From assembly GCF_030546695.1 (NCBI RefSeq), contig NZ_JAUOTP010000007.1:124001-188000 (forward strand): a DNA stretch of 64,000 nt, read 5' to 3'. This document shows positions 19,431 to 28,359 of the stretch, one piece after another; positions within the stretch are counted from its first letter, which is position 1, and each line of letters starts with the position of its first letter. The DNA comes from Sphingomonas natans (GTDB taxonomy: Bacteria; Pseudomonadota; Alphaproteobacteria; Sphingomonadales; Sphingomonadaceae). Position numbers and translations under genes: made by a program. The notes beneath the pieces were generated by a model. That model saw only the letters and a program-made list of their open reading frames with translations, did no database searches and was not told the origin of the DNA.

Positions 19431-19742
19431 CTATCTACCCAGCGGTTCGAGGCCGAGCGCGACTGCGAGGTCGTCCCAATGGGGATTGTCGCGTTCGATC
19501 AGGTTCTTCTTCCAGTCGCGCACCCATTTCTTGACGCGCTTTTCGTGTGCGATCGCGTCGATCATGGTTGGTACCGTGTCGAACCAGACCAGCCGGTTGA
19601 TCCGATGGCGCTTCGTGAAGCTGTCGAATGTGCCGGCACGGTGCTGGACGATACGGGCAAGCAGGTTGGACGTGACGCCGACGTACAATGTACCGTTGAA
19701 GCCGCTTGCGAGAATATAGACGCAGGGTTGCCGCTCCCTCAT
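19431..19742 (-). CDS. GIY-YIG nuclease superfamily protein
   Basis: A 103-residue single-domain protein. The GIY-YIG core is CVYILASGFNGTLYVGVTSN (residues 7-26), followed by the catalytic-type Arg in LLARIVQHR and the conserved HEKRVKKWVRDWKKNLIE, which resembles UPF0213/YhbQ-like small nucleases. I start at ATG 19742. The upstream in-frame extension runs through the hairpin repeat at 19762-19790 (reading as MPDLFRHP) and is probably not translated. The stop codon lies 4 bp from the opposite repeat, so the gene fits tightly between two inverted hairpins. Confidence 0.88.
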   Translation of the reverse strand: MRERQPCVYILASGFNGTLYVGVTSNLLARIVQHRAGTFDSFTKRHRINRLVWFDTVPTMIDAIAHEKRVKKWVRDWKKNLIERDNPHWDDLAVALGLEPLGR

Positions 19743-19761
19743 GCCGCCGAGCTTGCCGTCC

Positions 19762-19790
19762 GGTGGATGCCGGAACAAGTCCGGCATGAC
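19762..19790. repeat. REP-like hairpin, family C, right copy (inverted)
   Basis: Inverted partner of 19399-19427. The stem TGCCGGA / TCCGGCA surrounds the same ACTTGT loop (on the minus strand), with GTCA and TCCA(CC) ends. Compensatory differences keep the hairpin paired. It lies 20 bp upstream of the GIY-YIG start codon. Confidence 0.85.
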
Positions 19791-19808
19791 GATTGCACTC
19801 GGCAAACC

Positions 19809-19824
19809 TGATGCATATACATCA
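19809..19824. promoter_or_regulatory. Probable MarR operator overlapping the marR start
   Basis: TGATGCATATACATCA is a 16-bp palindrome with 14 of 16 symmetrical positions. Its last base is the A of the ATG at 19824. MarR proteins usually bind such AT-rich palindromes and repress their own operon, so autoregulation is a fair inference. TATACA may also be the -10 element, which would make the mRNA leaderless or nearly so. Confidence 0.55.
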
Positions 19825-20261
19825 TGCTGATGCTCGCCCCCCGATCGACCTGCGCCTGCACCGCGCTCCGCAAGGCAAGCCGCGCGATCTCGCGCGCCTA
19901 TGACGAGGCGCTGGTCGGCGAGGGGATCACGACCAATCAATTCTCGCTGCTCCGCACACTGGCGCGCCACGGCGCGACGCCGCTCAGCCGCCTCGCCGAT
20001 CGGATGGTGATGGAGCGGACTTCGCTCTACCGGATGCTGGCACCGCTCGAGACGCGCGGGCTCGTCTCGGTCGCCGAGGGCCCCGGCAAGGCGCGGATAG
20101 CCGACCTGACCGATGCGGGCCGTGCGGCGCTCGCGTCCGCCGACGATGCCTGGTCGGCGGCGCAGGCGCGCTTCGTCGGTGCGCTCGGCGCGGCCGAGTG
20201 GACGCAATTGGAAGCTTTGCTGACCCGCGCGACGCGCATTGCCGAGGAGATCGCCGCATGA
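19824..20261 (+). CDS. MarR family transcriptional regulator
   Basis: A 145-residue winged-helix repressor. The helical start is followed by the HTH and wing TTNQFSLLRTLARHGATPLSRLADRMVMERTSLYRMLAPLE... with the basic wing GPGKARIADLTDAG. The start is either 19824 (MLMLAP) or 19830; neither has a good Shine-Dalgarno site. The stop overlaps the start of an MFS transporter (ATGA), so the pair is an operon, the usual context of MarR control over efflux or uptake of a small ligand. Ligand unknown. Confidence 0.92.
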   Translation: MLMLAPRSTCACTALRKASRAISRAYDEALVGEGITTNQFSLLRTLARHGATPLSRLADRMVMERTSLYRMLAPLETRGLVSVAEGPGKARIADLTDAGRAALASADDAWSAAQARFVGALGAAEWTQLEALLTRATRIAEEIAA

Positions 20262-21535
20262 GCGCCATTGCCCGCAGCCTGCCTCTGTCGGCGCGGCAGC
20301 GGATCATCGCCGTCGTCGCCGTCACGTTCGTCGCCTTGCTCGTCTCGGCGGGCTCGCGCGCGGCGCCGGGCGTGTTGATGGTCCCGCTGCAGACGACGTT
20401 CGGCTGGGATCGCGCGACCGTCTCCGCCTCGGCCGCGATCGGCATCGTCCTCTATGGGCTCGTCGGCCCGTTCGCGGCGGCGCTGATGCAGACGGTCGGC
20501 ATCCGCCGGACGATGATCGCCGGCCTGGCGCTGATGTCGGTCGCCACTTTCCTCAGCCTCTGGATGACCAAGCCCTGGCATTATGTGCTCACCTGGGGGG
20601 TGATGTCGGGGATCGGATCGGGCGCGGTCGCCTCGGTGATGGGGGCCGCCGTCGTCAATCGCTGGTTCGCGACGCGGCAGGGGCTGATCATGGGGCTGCT
20701 GAGCGCCAGCACCGCGACGGGCGCCCTGATCTTCCTGCCCTTCATCGCCTGGCTGTCGCGCGAAGGGGCGTGGCAGCCGGTGGCGATGTCGGTCAGCATC
20801 GCCACCGCCGCATTGATCCCGTTCGTGATCCTGTTCATGCCCGAACATCCCGGCGATGTCGGCACGCGCCGCTTCGGCGAGAGCGCGGCGGACACGCAGG
20901 CCCCCGTGCGCCGCGCGACCGATCCCTGGCTCGCGATCCGGACCCTGTTCATGGCGGCGCGGCAGCCGGTCTTCTGGCTGCTCGCGGGCACCTTCTTCGT
21001 CTGCGGGCTGACGACCAACGGGCTCGTCGGCACGCACATGATCGCCTTTTGCGGCGATCACGGCATCGCCCCCGTGCAGGCGGCGGGCCTGCTGTCGCTG
21101 ATGGGGCTGTTCGATCTGTTCGGGACGACCGCCTCGGGCTGGCTGACCGACCGCTACGATCCGCGCCGGCTGCTCTTCGTTTATTATGGCCTGCGCGGGC
21201 TTTCGCTGATGGCGCTGCCCTTCCTCGATTTCGGCGCGGGCAGCCTCACCGTGTTCGCGATCTTCTACGGGCTCGACTGGATCGCGACCGTGCCGCCGAC
21301 GGTCAAGCTCACCAACCTCGCCTTCGGCGAGCGCGATGCGCCGATCGTGTTCGGCTGGGTGATGGTCGGCCACCAATTAGGCGCGGCGACCGCCGCCTTC
21401 GGCGCGGGGCTGATTCGGCAGGAAACGGGGAGCTATTTGCCCGCGTTCCTGGCGGCGGGCGTGATCGGGGTGATCGCCTCGCTGGTGGTGCTGGTCGGGC
21501 GCGTCGATAAGGCGCCGCAGCTGGCTGCAGCCTGA
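20258..21535 (+). CDS. MFS transporter
   Basis: A 425-residue, 12-TM major facilitator. I start at ATG 20258 because it overlaps the marR stop; a longer frame from 20198 lies inside marR. The first half contains SAGSRAAPGVLMVPLQTTFGW and GSGAVASVMGAAVVNRWFATRQGLIMGLLSA; a loop with ADTQAPVRRATDPW joins the halves. The GVLMVPLQTTFGW/RGLIMG style resembles oxalate/formate or monocarboxylate MFS permeases, so an organic acid substrate is possible. Control by the adjacent MarR is likely. Confidence 0.9.
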   Translation: MSAIARSLPLSARQRIIAVVAVTFVALLVSAGSRAAPGVLMVPLQTTFGWDRATVSASAAIGIVLYGLVGPFAAALMQTVGIRRTMIAGLALMSVATFLSLWMTKPWHYVLTWGVMSGIGSGAVASVMGAAVVNRWFATRQGLIMGLLSASTATGALIFLPFIAWLSREGAWQPVAMSVSIATAALIPFVILFMPEHPGDVGTRRFGESAADTQAPVRRATDPWLAIRTLFMAARQPVFWLLAGTFFVCGLTTNGLVGTHMIAFCGDHGIAPVQAAGLLSLMGLFDLFGTTASGWLTDRYDPRRLLFVYYGLRGLSLMALPFLDFGAGSLTVFAIFYGLDWIATVPPTVKLTNLAFGERDAPIVFGWVMVGHQLGAATAAFGAGLIRQETGSYLPAFLAAGVIGVIASLVVLVGRVDKAPQLAAA

Positions 21536-21660
21536 TCCTCCCTGCGCGAAGCGCGGGGAGGGGGACCATGCGCAGCATGATGGAGGGGCAGATCCCGAAC
21601 GTGCCGCATTTCCCCTCCACCAGCTTCGCTGGTCCCCCTCCCCATCTGTGATGGGGAGGA
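21536..21660. repeat. Palindromic GC-rich repeat, family D
   Basis: A ~125-bp intergenic element between the MFS gene and hrcA with three hairpins: CCTCCCTGCGC-gaa-GCGCGGGGAGG, ACCAGC-tt-GCTGGT, and CCTCCCCAT-ctgtg-ATGGGGAGG. It is distinct from families A to C. It may terminate transcription from the marR operon. Confidence 0.75.
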
Positions 21661-21711
21661 TTGAGCGACGGCTCTTGCCGCTTTGCCTCGCCCGGCCCTA
21701 CATCAGCCGCG

Positions 21712-22746
21712 ATGACCTCCGTCCCCGAACTCGGCCAGCGCGCGCGCGATGTCTTCCGGATGGTCGTGGAAGGCTATCTCGAGAGCGGCGATCCGGTCGG
21801 CTCGCGGACGATCTCGCGCTTCGGCGGGCTCAATCTCTCGCCCGCCTCGATCCGCAACGTCATGCAGGATCTCGAGGAACTGGGCCTGCTCGCAGCCCCC
21901 CACGCCTCGGCCGGGCGGATGCCGACCGAAACGGGGCTGCGGCTGTTCGTCGACGGCATGATGCAGACGACGACCCTCTCCGACGAGGAGCGCGCCGCGA
22001 TCGAGGGCCAGACGCGGAGCGGCCCGCTCGAGGAGAAGCTCGCCCAGACGAGCCAGATCCTTTCGGGCCTTTCCGCCTGCGCGGGCATCGTGCTCGTGCC
22101 GCGCGTCGAGCCCGTGCTCAAGCAGTTCGCCTTTTTGCCGCTCGCCCCGGGCCGCGCGGTCGCGGTGCTCGTCGGCGCGGACGGCTCGGTCGAGAATCGC
22201 GTGATGGAGCTGCCGCTCGACGTGCCGCCGCACGCTTTGGCCGAGGCCGCCAATTATATGAGCGCGATGCTCGGCGGGCTGACGCTCGCGCAGGCGCAGG
22301 TCCATCTCGACGACGAGATCGCGATGGGGCGATCGGCGCTCGATGCGGCGGCGCAGGATCTCGTCGCGCGCGGGCTCGCCGTCTGGTCGCAGGACAATAG
22401 CCGCCGCCCGGTGATGATCGTGCGCGGTGCGGCCAATTTGATCGATCCGGCAGCCGCCGCCGATCTGGAGCGCGTTCGGCAATTGCTCGACGAGATCGAG
22501 GGCAAGGAGGAGATCGCCCGGCTGCTCGACAGCGCGCGCGGGGCGCGGGCGATGAAGATCTTCATCGGATCCGAGAACAAGCTGTTCGCACTTTCGGGCT
22601 CGTCCGTGATAGCGGCGCCTTATCATGGGACGGACGGCCGCGTCGTCGGCGTGGTCGGCGTGATCGGCCCGACGCGGTTGAACTATGCGCGAGTCGTTCC
22701 CATGGTGGATTTCACCGCCCGAACATTGACGAGATTGATGGCATGA
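21712..22746 (+). CDS. hrcA: Heat-inducible transcription repressor HrcA
   Basis: A 344-residue repressor that binds CIRCE elements, usually upstream of groESL. The N-terminal winged helix has ELGQRARDVFRMVVEGYLESGDPVGSRTIS and LNLSPASIRNVMQDLEELGLL; PHASAGRMPTETGLRLFVDG is diagnostic. The C-terminal GAF-like region ends VVGVIGPTRLNYARVVPMVDF. I use ATG 21712; a TTG at 21661 would add 17 residues that look untypical. The stop overlaps the grpE start. No CIRCE sequence was seen in this window. Confidence 0.96.
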   Translation: MTSVPELGQRARDVFRMVVEGYLESGDPVGSRTISRFGGLNLSPASIRNVMQDLEELGLLAAPHASAGRMPTETGLRLFVDGMMQTTTLSDEERAAIEGQTRSGPLEEKLAQTSQILSGLSACAGIVLVPRVEPVLKQFAFLPLAPGRAVAVLVGADGSVENRVMELPLDVPPHALAEAANYMSAMLGGLTLAQAQVHLDDEIAMGRSALDAAAQDLVARGLAVWSQDNSRRPVMIVRGAANLIDPAAAADLERVRQLLDEIEGKEEIARLLDSARGARAMKIFIGSENKLFALSGSSVIAAPYHGTDGRVVGVVGVIGPTRLNYARVVPMVDFTARTLTRLMA

Positions 22747-23279
22747 CCGACGAAAATACGGCTTCTGAAGACTTGCGCGCCGAAACCGCCGAGCAGGCGC
22801 CCGAAGTGGCCGAACATGATCTGACGCAGAAGCTGGAAGCCGAGATCGAGGAGCTTCGCAGCAAGGTCCTCTACGCGCAGGCCGAGACGCAGAATGTCCG
22901 CCGCCGGATGGAGAAGGACGCGCAGGACGCGCGCGCTTATGCCGCGACCGCTTTCGCGCGCGACATGCTGTCCGTGTCCGACAATCTCGCCCGCGCGCTC
23001 CAGTCGATCCCGGCCGCCGTGCGCGAGGACGAGACGCTGAAGGCGGTCGTCACCGGCATCGACATGACCGGCAAGGAGCTGGAGAATGTCTTCCAGCGCC
23101 ACGGCATCGTGAAGATCGAGGCGGTCGGCCAGAAGCTCGATCCGAACAAGCATCAGGCGATGATCGAGCTGCCGAGCGAGTCCGAGCCCGGCACGATCGT
23201 CCAGGAAATGCAGGCCGGCTACATGATCAAGGATCGCCTGCTGCGCCCGGCCATGGTGGGCGTCGCGAAAGCCGGTTAA
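22743..23279 (+). CDS. grpE: Nucleotide exchange factor GrpE
   Basis: A 178-residue DnaK co-chaperone that releases ADP. The acidic N-terminal tail is followed by a long coiled coil (LEAEIEELRSKVLYAQAETQNVRRRMEKD) and the beta domain with KIEAVGQKLDPNKHQAM and EMQAGYMIKDRLLRPAMV. The ATG at 22743 overlaps the hrcA stop (ATGA), indicating an hrcA-grpE operon. Confidence 0.96.
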   Translation: MTDENTASEDLRAETAEQAPEVAEHDLTQKLEAEIEELRSKVLYAQAETQNVRRRMEKDAQDARAYAATAFARDMLSVSDNLARALQSIPAAVREDETLKAVVTGIDMTGKELENVFQRHGIVKIEAVGQKLDPNKHQAMIELPSESEPGTIVQEMQAGYMIKDRLLRPAMVGVAKAG

Positions 23280-23321
23280 GCACCCTCGACCGGCGCAGGG
23301 GCGCGCCGGGAGGGGACGGCG

Positions 23322-24530
23322 ATGCGGCTGACGATCGTTCAATATGCCGGCGATTATCGCGAGGCCTATGAGCGGTTCGCGGCCGGCGGCGCCGCCACTT
23401 ATCAGGCGCAGCGTTATTCGGTCGATACGGTCGGCGCGCTCGCCGCGCGGCTGGAGCAGGTCGCGGTCGTCTGCGGCGTCACCGCCGAACCTTATGACGT
23501 GATCCTCGGCAACGGCGTCCGCGCGATCGGCGCCGGCTTTGCGGGGGGCTTCGACGGCAAGGCGCTGGCGCCCCTGGTCGCGGGCACCGCGCCGGACCGG
23601 CTCGCGCTCATGACCCCGCTCGTACCGCTGATCGATTGGGCGCTGGAGCGCCGGATCCGGACGATCGCGATGCTGGCCGATTCGTTCGGCCGGGCCGGGG
23701 TGCGCGGCTGGATCCGGGCGATGCTGCTGGCGCGCAAGCTCAACCGCCCGACGATCGAATGGATCGGCAATCACGGGCTGAACGCCTGCCTGTCGCTGAT
23801 GGCGATCGGCGTTTCGCCGGCCAAGATCGTCCCGTGGGACTGGCCGTCCTCGTTCAGCCCGCACGATGCCCCGCCGCGCCAGCGACAGCCGGGTCCGCTG
23901 CGGCTTTTCTACGTGGGCGGGATCAACGAGGCGAAGGGCGTCGGCGATCTGCTCGAGGCGGTCGGCCTCGCGCGGCGCGAGGGGCGCGACGTGCGGCTGA
24001 CGATCCACGGGCGCGACGATGGGGACGCGATGGCGATGAAGGCACGTGCACTGGGCCTGGCCGATGCCGTGCGCCTGGCCGGGCCGATCGCGAACGAAGC
24101 CGTCGTCGGGGCGATGCGGGAGGCAGATGCGGTCGTCGTCCCCTCCCGCCACGATTATCCGGAGGGTCTGCCGCTGACGATCTACGAGACGCTGGCGAGC
24201 CGCACGCCGCTGCTCGCCAGCGACCATCCGATGTTCCGCGGCGCGATCACGGACGGCGTGAGCGCACTGGTCTTTCGCGCGTCCCATCCCGCCAGCCTGG
24301 CGCGGTCCATCGCCGTGCTGGCCGACGATGCGGATCTGTATGCGCGGCTTTCCGCGAACGGTGCGGCCGCATGGGATGCGTTGCAGTTGCCGGTCCGCTG
24401 GGGCGAGATGCTGGCACACTGGCTCGCGGACGAGCCGGAGGACAGAAGCTGGCTTGCCGGGCATGCATCGGCGTCCGGCCTCTACGACGAACGGTTTGCG
24501 GCCCGGCGCCGCGCGATGGCGGGGGAATGA
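23322..24530 (+). CDS. Glycosyltransferase, GT4-like (GT-B fold)
   Basis: A 402-residue GT-B enzyme. The N-terminal domain starts with MRLTIVQYAGDYREAYERFA; the C-terminal domain has LRLFYVGGINEAKGVGDLLEAV, the GRDDGDAMAMKA region and the donor-binding stretch VVVPSRHDYPEGLPLTIYETLA (E-x7-E type), all typical of family 4 retaining enzymes. It presumably adds a sugar to a surface polysaccharide or lipid acceptor. It lies 42 bp after grpE. A GT61-like gene lies 0.5 kb further on, so both may serve one glycan. Confidence 0.87.
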   Translation: MRLTIVQYAGDYREAYERFAAGGAATYQAQRYSVDTVGALAARLEQVAVVCGVTAEPYDVILGNGVRAIGAGFAGGFDGKALAPLVAGTAPDRLALMTPLVPLIDWALERRIRTIAMLADSFGRAGVRGWIRAMLLARKLNRPTIEWIGNHGLNACLSLMAIGVSPAKIVPWDWPSSFSPHDAPPRQRQPGPLRLFYVGGINEAKGVGDLLEAVGLARREGRDVRLTIHGRDDGDAMAMKARALGLADAVRLAGPIANEAVVGAMREADAVVVPSRHDYPEGLPLTIYETLASRTPLLASDHPMFRGAITDGVSALVFRASHPASLARSIAVLADDADLYARLSANGAAAWDALQLPVRWGEMLAHWLADEPEDRSWLAGHASASGLYDERFAARRRAMAGE

Positions 24531-24584
24531 GTGGGGCCGAGAATGGAGCGCCCGGCTCGCCGCGGCGCCCGTATCGGCTCGCGC

Positions 24585-25025
24585 TCAGTAAGGCGCGTCG
24601 TCTCCCGCGGCGACGGTCTTGGCCTCCGCTTCCGCGGTTCTGCCGCTCGCGAACCCGAAGCGCAGCGGGATAGCCGTCCCGGGCGTGACAACCGGATCGA
24701 CGTCGAAGAGCATCAGATGCTTGCCGGACGGCGCAAAGGTCGCCGCACCGCCGGCCGGTATCGCCACGTCGGCCAAGGGTTTCATGGCCGACATGCCGTG
24801 ACCGTCGGTCATGCTCTCATGCATCTCGATCCGCTTCACGAGCGCGCTCTCGACCCGGACGATCGCGTCGTCGCCATGCCCGGTCTGAATCGTGAAATAG
24901 GCGGCGGCCGGCCGGCCGGGCGCGGCGGCCAACCGGACCCAGGCTTTCGTGATCTTCGGCCCGGTCTCATGACCGCCACAGCCAGCGAGAACGAGCAGAG
25001 CGACGAGCGGGGCGATGCGGATCAT
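24585..25025 (-). CDS. Copper chaperone PCu(A)C-type lipoprotein
   Basis: A 146-residue predicted lipoprotein: MIRIAPLVALLVLAGCGG has a lipobox ending at Cys16. The DUF461/PCuAC domain shows the Cu(I)-binding pattern of Met and His residues, MHESMTDGHGMSAM and later GKHLMLFD. Such proteins deliver copper to the CuA centre of cytochrome oxidase or act in periplasmic copper handling. It points against the flanking GT4 gene. No other copper gene is adjacent. Confidence 0.9.
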   Translation of the reverse strand: MIRIAPLVALLVLAGCGGHETGPKITKAWVRLAAAPGRPAAAYFTIQTGHGDDAIVRVESALVKRIEMHESMTDGHGMSAMKPLADVAIPAGGAATFAPSGKHLMLFDVDPVVTPGTAIPLRFGFASGRTAEAEAKTVAAGDDAPY

Positions 25026-25073
25026 ATCATGTTCCAGGGTTGGCCGGCTGCCGGCGGAAGTCCGATAGCCGAT

Positions 25074-26129
25074 TCAGGCGGCGGCGCGATCCAGCAGGTC
25101 GATCGTCCGGAACAACCGGTCGGGATCGAGCCGGAAGCCGTCCCCATCCGGATCGGCGACGACATAGCCGGTGCGCAACCCCGCGAAGTCGCCGATGATC
25201 TTGTTGAAGATGTTGAAGCGGGTCGGCGGCTGGATCGTCAGCATCCGCGCGCCCGCCGGCAGGGCCATCAAGGCATGACAGAGCGCGCTGCCCTCGATGG
25301 AGATCACCAGTTCGGCAGCCGCGAGCGCGGTGGCGATGGCGGGCGGAGTCATATGCTCGGGCTCGATCACGGCGAAACCGCGCGCGACGAGCGTTTCGAT
25401 GAGGGCCGGTTCGTTGGTGAGCGCGCGTTTTGCTCCCGTCGTTCCCCGCGCGATGTACAGCCGGGTATTGGGTCTTGGGTCGCCCACGGCCGCCCGAAGC
25501 GTCGTGCGCATCGCTCGGAAGCGCGCGACACGCGCTTCATTGTAGCCGCGATCGTCGATGACCCACAGCCGATCGAAGCGCGCATGTGCTACCTCGGTCG
25601 CGCGCAGCTGGAAAAGAGCGCGGTAGCCGGCCTCGTGCATCCAGCGCGGGCGCAGCGTCACGGCCGAAAGCCCGCGCATCGCCGCCAGCGGCTCGGTCGC
25701 CAGATTGTCGCACAGCCAGTGCCCGAAATAGAATTCGCCGCCCTGCCCGCCGCAAAACTGGGCCTCGTCGAAATGGGCGCAGGGGCTTGAAACGCGCATG
25801 CCGGGGCGCGGTCCGAAGGTGGAATAAGCGCGGCTCGCATAGAGGCCGGCGCCCACGATCGTGACGTTCTCGACAAGACGTCCGATCGTCGCCCCATGAT
25901 CGAGCATGCCCGCCCCGATCAGCCGGCGCTGCTCCGCCATGTTCGTCGTTTCCATCGCCCCGGTGGCGCGTTCGAACTCGCCCGGCAGCGCGATCGCCTC
26001 CGATGTCTCGGCGCGATCGGCCGGGGCGAGTTCCACCGTTTGCGATGCCGCCGCCTCGATCGGCCGATAGCCGCGCAGGCGGGCCAAAATTGGCGCGGCG
26101 AGCGGAAGCATGGTGAAATGAGTCGGCAT
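25074..26129 (-). CDS. Glycosyltransferase 61 family (DUF563) protein
   Basis: About 351 residues from ATG 26129. The C-terminal part carries the GT61 pattern: GGEFYFGHWLCDNLA, RLYIARGTTGAKRALTNEPALIETL, ARGFAVIEPEHMT and ISIEGSALCHALMALPAGA. GT61 enzymes transfer sugars onto polysaccharide or lipid-linked acceptors in bacteria. A longer frame to 26243 has a less typical N-terminus. The gene is divergent from dnaK and adjacent to the copper chaperone gene on the same strand, 48 bp apart. Confidence 0.82.
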   Translation of the reverse strand: MPTHFTMLPLAAPILARLRGYRPIEAAASQTVELAPADRAETSEAIALPGEFERATGAMETTNMAEQRRLIGAGMLDHGATIGRLVENVTIVGAGLYASRAYSTFGPRPGMRVSSPCAHFDEAQFCGGQGGEFYFGHWLCDNLATEPLAAMRGLSAVTLRPRWMHEAGYRALFQLRATEVAHARFDRLWVIDDRGYNEARVARFRAMRTTLRAAVGDPRPNTRLYIARGTTGAKRALTNEPALIETLVARGFAVIEPEHMTPPAIATALAAAELVISIEGSALCHALMALPAGARMLTIQPPTRFNIFNKIIGDFAGLRTGYVVADPDGDGFRLDPDRLFRTIDLLDRAAA

Positions 26130-26288
26130 GCGTCGCCGACCTACGTGGGATGTGGGGAAGGCGGAAGCGCGATTCGCGCCGGGAAGCGGAGTTTGCCGAA
26201 GTCCACAATGGTTCCCCGCGTCTTGCGATGGCCTTTTGCTCACCTATATCGCCCCCAGTGAACGCCGTCGGAGCGACGCGCTCGCCTG

Positions 26289-26337
26289 TTGAGGGGGCGC
26301 GGCCGAGGGCTGCATATTCTAGGCTTGCAAGAGGAAA
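26289..26337 (+). promoter_or_regulatory. Possible dnaK promoter and ribosome binding site
   Basis: TTGAGG at 26289-26294 and CATATT at 26313-26318 are 18 bp apart, with GAGGAAA at 26331-26337 four bases before the dnaK ATG. The -35 side resembles heat-shock sigma promoters (CTTGA-like) only loosely, so the sigma factor is uncertain. Confidence 0.4.
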
Positions 26338-26340
26338 CCC

Positions 26341-28251
26341 ATGGCCAAAGTCATCGGCATCGATCTCGGAACGACCAACAGCTGCGTTGCGGTCATGGAG
26401 GGCGGACAGCCCAAGGTCATCGAGAATTCGGAGGGCGCGCGCACGACGCCGTCCATCGTCGCCTTCGCCAAGGATGGCGAGCGTCTGATCGGCCAGCCGG
26501 CCAAGCGCCAGGCGGTGACCAACCCCGAGAACACCATCTATGCGGTGAAGCGCCTCATCGGCCGTCGCTTCGATGATCCGATCACGAAGAAGGACACCGA
26601 ACTGGTGCCCTATCACATCGTGAAGGGCCAGAATGGCGACGCGTGGGTCCAGGCCGGCGGCGAGGAATATTCGCCCAGCCAGATCTCCGCCTTCACGCTG
26701 CAGAAGATGAAGGAAACCGCCGAGAGCTACCTTGGCGAGACCGTCACGCAGGCCGTGATCACCGTGCCCGCCTATTTCAACGACGCGCAGCGCCAGGCGA
26801 CCAAGGATGCCGGCCGCATCGCGGGCCTCGAAGTGCTGCGCATCATCAACGAGCCGACCGCGGCGGCGCTCGCTTATGGCCTCGACAAGGACACGAACAA
26901 GACGATCGCGGTCTATGACCTTGGCGGCGGCACGTTCGACGTGTCCGTGCTCGAGATCGGCGACGGCGTGTTCGAGGTGAAATCCACCAACGGCGACACG
27001 TTCCTAGGCGGCGAGGATTTCGACGCCAAGCTCGTCGAATATCTCGCGTCCGGCTTCAAGTCGTCCGAGGGCATCGATCTGACCAAGGATCGCCTTGCCC
27101 TGCAGCGCCTGAAGGAAGCCGCCGAGAAGGCCAAGATCGAGCTGTCGTCGACCGCGACGACTGAGGTCAATCTGCCCTTCATCACCGCCGATGCGACGGG
27201 TCCGAAGCATCTCGTCAAGTCGGTCACGCGCGCCGATCTGGAGCGTCTCGTCGACGGCCTGATCCAGCGCACGATCGAGCCGATGAAGAAGGCGCTCGCC
27301 GATGCCGGCCTGAAGGCCGATCAGATCGACGAGGTCGTCCTCGTCGGCGGCATGACGCGCATGCCCAAGGTGCGCGAAGCCGTGAAGAACTTCTTCGGCA
27401 AGGAGCCGCACACCGGCGTCAATCCCGATGAGGTCGTCGCGATCGGCGCGGCCGTGCAGGCGGGCGTGCTGCAGGGCGACGTGAAGGACGTGCTGCTGCT
27501 CGACGTGACGCCGCTGTCGCTCGGTATCGAGACGCTCGGCGGGATCATGACCAAGATGATCGATCGCAACACGACGATCCCGACCAAGAAGTCGCAGACC
27601 TATTCCACGGCCGACGACAACCAGAACGCCGTGACGATCCGCGTCTTCCAGGGCGAGCGCGAAATGGCGGGCGACAACAAGATGCTCGGCCAGTTCGATC
27701 TGGTCGGCATTCCGGCGGCCCCGCGCGGCGTGCCGCAGATCGAGGTCACGTTCGACATCGACGCGAACGGCATCGTCAACGTGTCCGCCAAGGATAAGGG
27801 CACGGGCAAGGAGCAGCAGATCAAGATCCAGGCCTCGGGCGGTCTTTCGGATTCCGACATCGATCAGATGGTGAAGGATGCCGAGCAGTTCGCCGAGGAC
27901 GACAAGAAGCGGCGTGCCGCGGCCGAGGCCAAGAACAATGCCGAAAGCCTGATCCACTCGACCGAGAGCCAGTTGCGCGAGCATGGCGACGCGATCGAGG
28001 CGGGGCTCAAGTCCGAGATCGAGGGCGCGATCGTCGAGGCGCGCGCCGCAGTCGAGACCAACGATCCCGACAAGATGACCGAGAAGAGCAATGCGCTCAC
28101 GCAGGTCGCGATGAAGCTGGGTCAGGCGATCTACGAGAAGCAGCAGGCAGCCGGTGGCGCCGAGGGCGCTGCGGCAGGTGGTGCTGCGGCCGGCGGCCAG
28201 GGCGAAGACGTGGTCGACGCCGAATTCTCGGAAGTCGACGACACCAAGTAA
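26341..28251 (+). CDS. dnaK: Molecular chaperone DnaK (Hsp70)
   Basis: A 636-residue Hsp70. The ATPase domain begins [20 protein letters not shown] and contains [49 protein letters not shown] and [16 protein letters not shown]. The linker [19 protein letters not shown] leads to the substrate domain, a helical lid, and a Gly/Ala-rich tail ending [11 protein letters not shown]. Length and motifs are standard. dnaJ follows after a strong hairpin. Confidence 0.99.
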   Translation: MAKVIGIDLGTTNSCVAVMEGGQPKVIENSEGARTTPSIVAFAKDGERLIGQPAKRQAVTNPENTIYAVKRLIGRRFDDPITKKDTELVPYHIVKGQNGDAWVQAGGEEYSPSQISAFTLQKMKETAESYLGETVTQAVITVPAYFNDAQRQATKDAGRIAGLEVLRIINEPTAAALAYGLDKDTNKTIAVYDLGGGTFDVSVLEIGDGVFEVKSTNGDTFLGGEDFDAKLVEYLASGFKSSEGIDLTKDRLALQRLKEAAEKAKIELSSTATTEVNLPFITADATGPKHLVKSVTRADLERLVDGLIQRTIEPMKKALADAGLKADQIDEVVLVGGMTRMPKVREAVKNFFGKEPHTGVNPDEVVAIGAAVQAGVLQGDVKDVLLLDVTPLSLGIETLGGIMTKMIDRNTTIPTKKSQTYSTADDNQNAVTIRVFQGEREMAGDNKMLGQFDLVGIPAAPRGVPQIEVTFDIDANGIVNVSAKDKGTGKEQQIKIQASGGLSDSDIDQMVKDAEQFAEDDKKRRAAAEAKNNAESLIHSTESQLREHGDAIEAGLKSEIEGAIVEARAAVETNDPDKMTEKSNALTQVAMKLGQAIYEKQQAAGGAEGAAAGGAAAGGQGEDVVDAEFSEVDDTK

Positions 28252-28258
28252 GTGGGGC

Positions 28259-28292
28259 GGATGCGGAGGATCGATCACGGTCCTCCGCATCC
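28259..28292 (+). terminator. Hairpin between dnaK and dnaJ
   Basis: GGATGCGGAGGA (28259-28270) pairs perfectly with TCCTCCGCATCC (28281-28292) around a 10-base loop. There is no T-run, so it may be a partial terminator, processing site or mRNA stabiliser that lowers dnaJ relative to dnaK. It begins 7 bp after the dnaK stop. Confidence 0.75.
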
Positions 28293-28359
28293 CTCAACTT
28301 CCTCAACTTCGCCTGGCTTCGCAAAGCCGGGCGGGAGCACGGACGGGTCGGGGCGCTGA

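Noticed and set aside
19399-19790. GIY-YIG gene and flanking repeats as an insertion sequence
   Set aside because: There is no transposase, and I could not see a target-site duplication; only the paired hairpins are supported.
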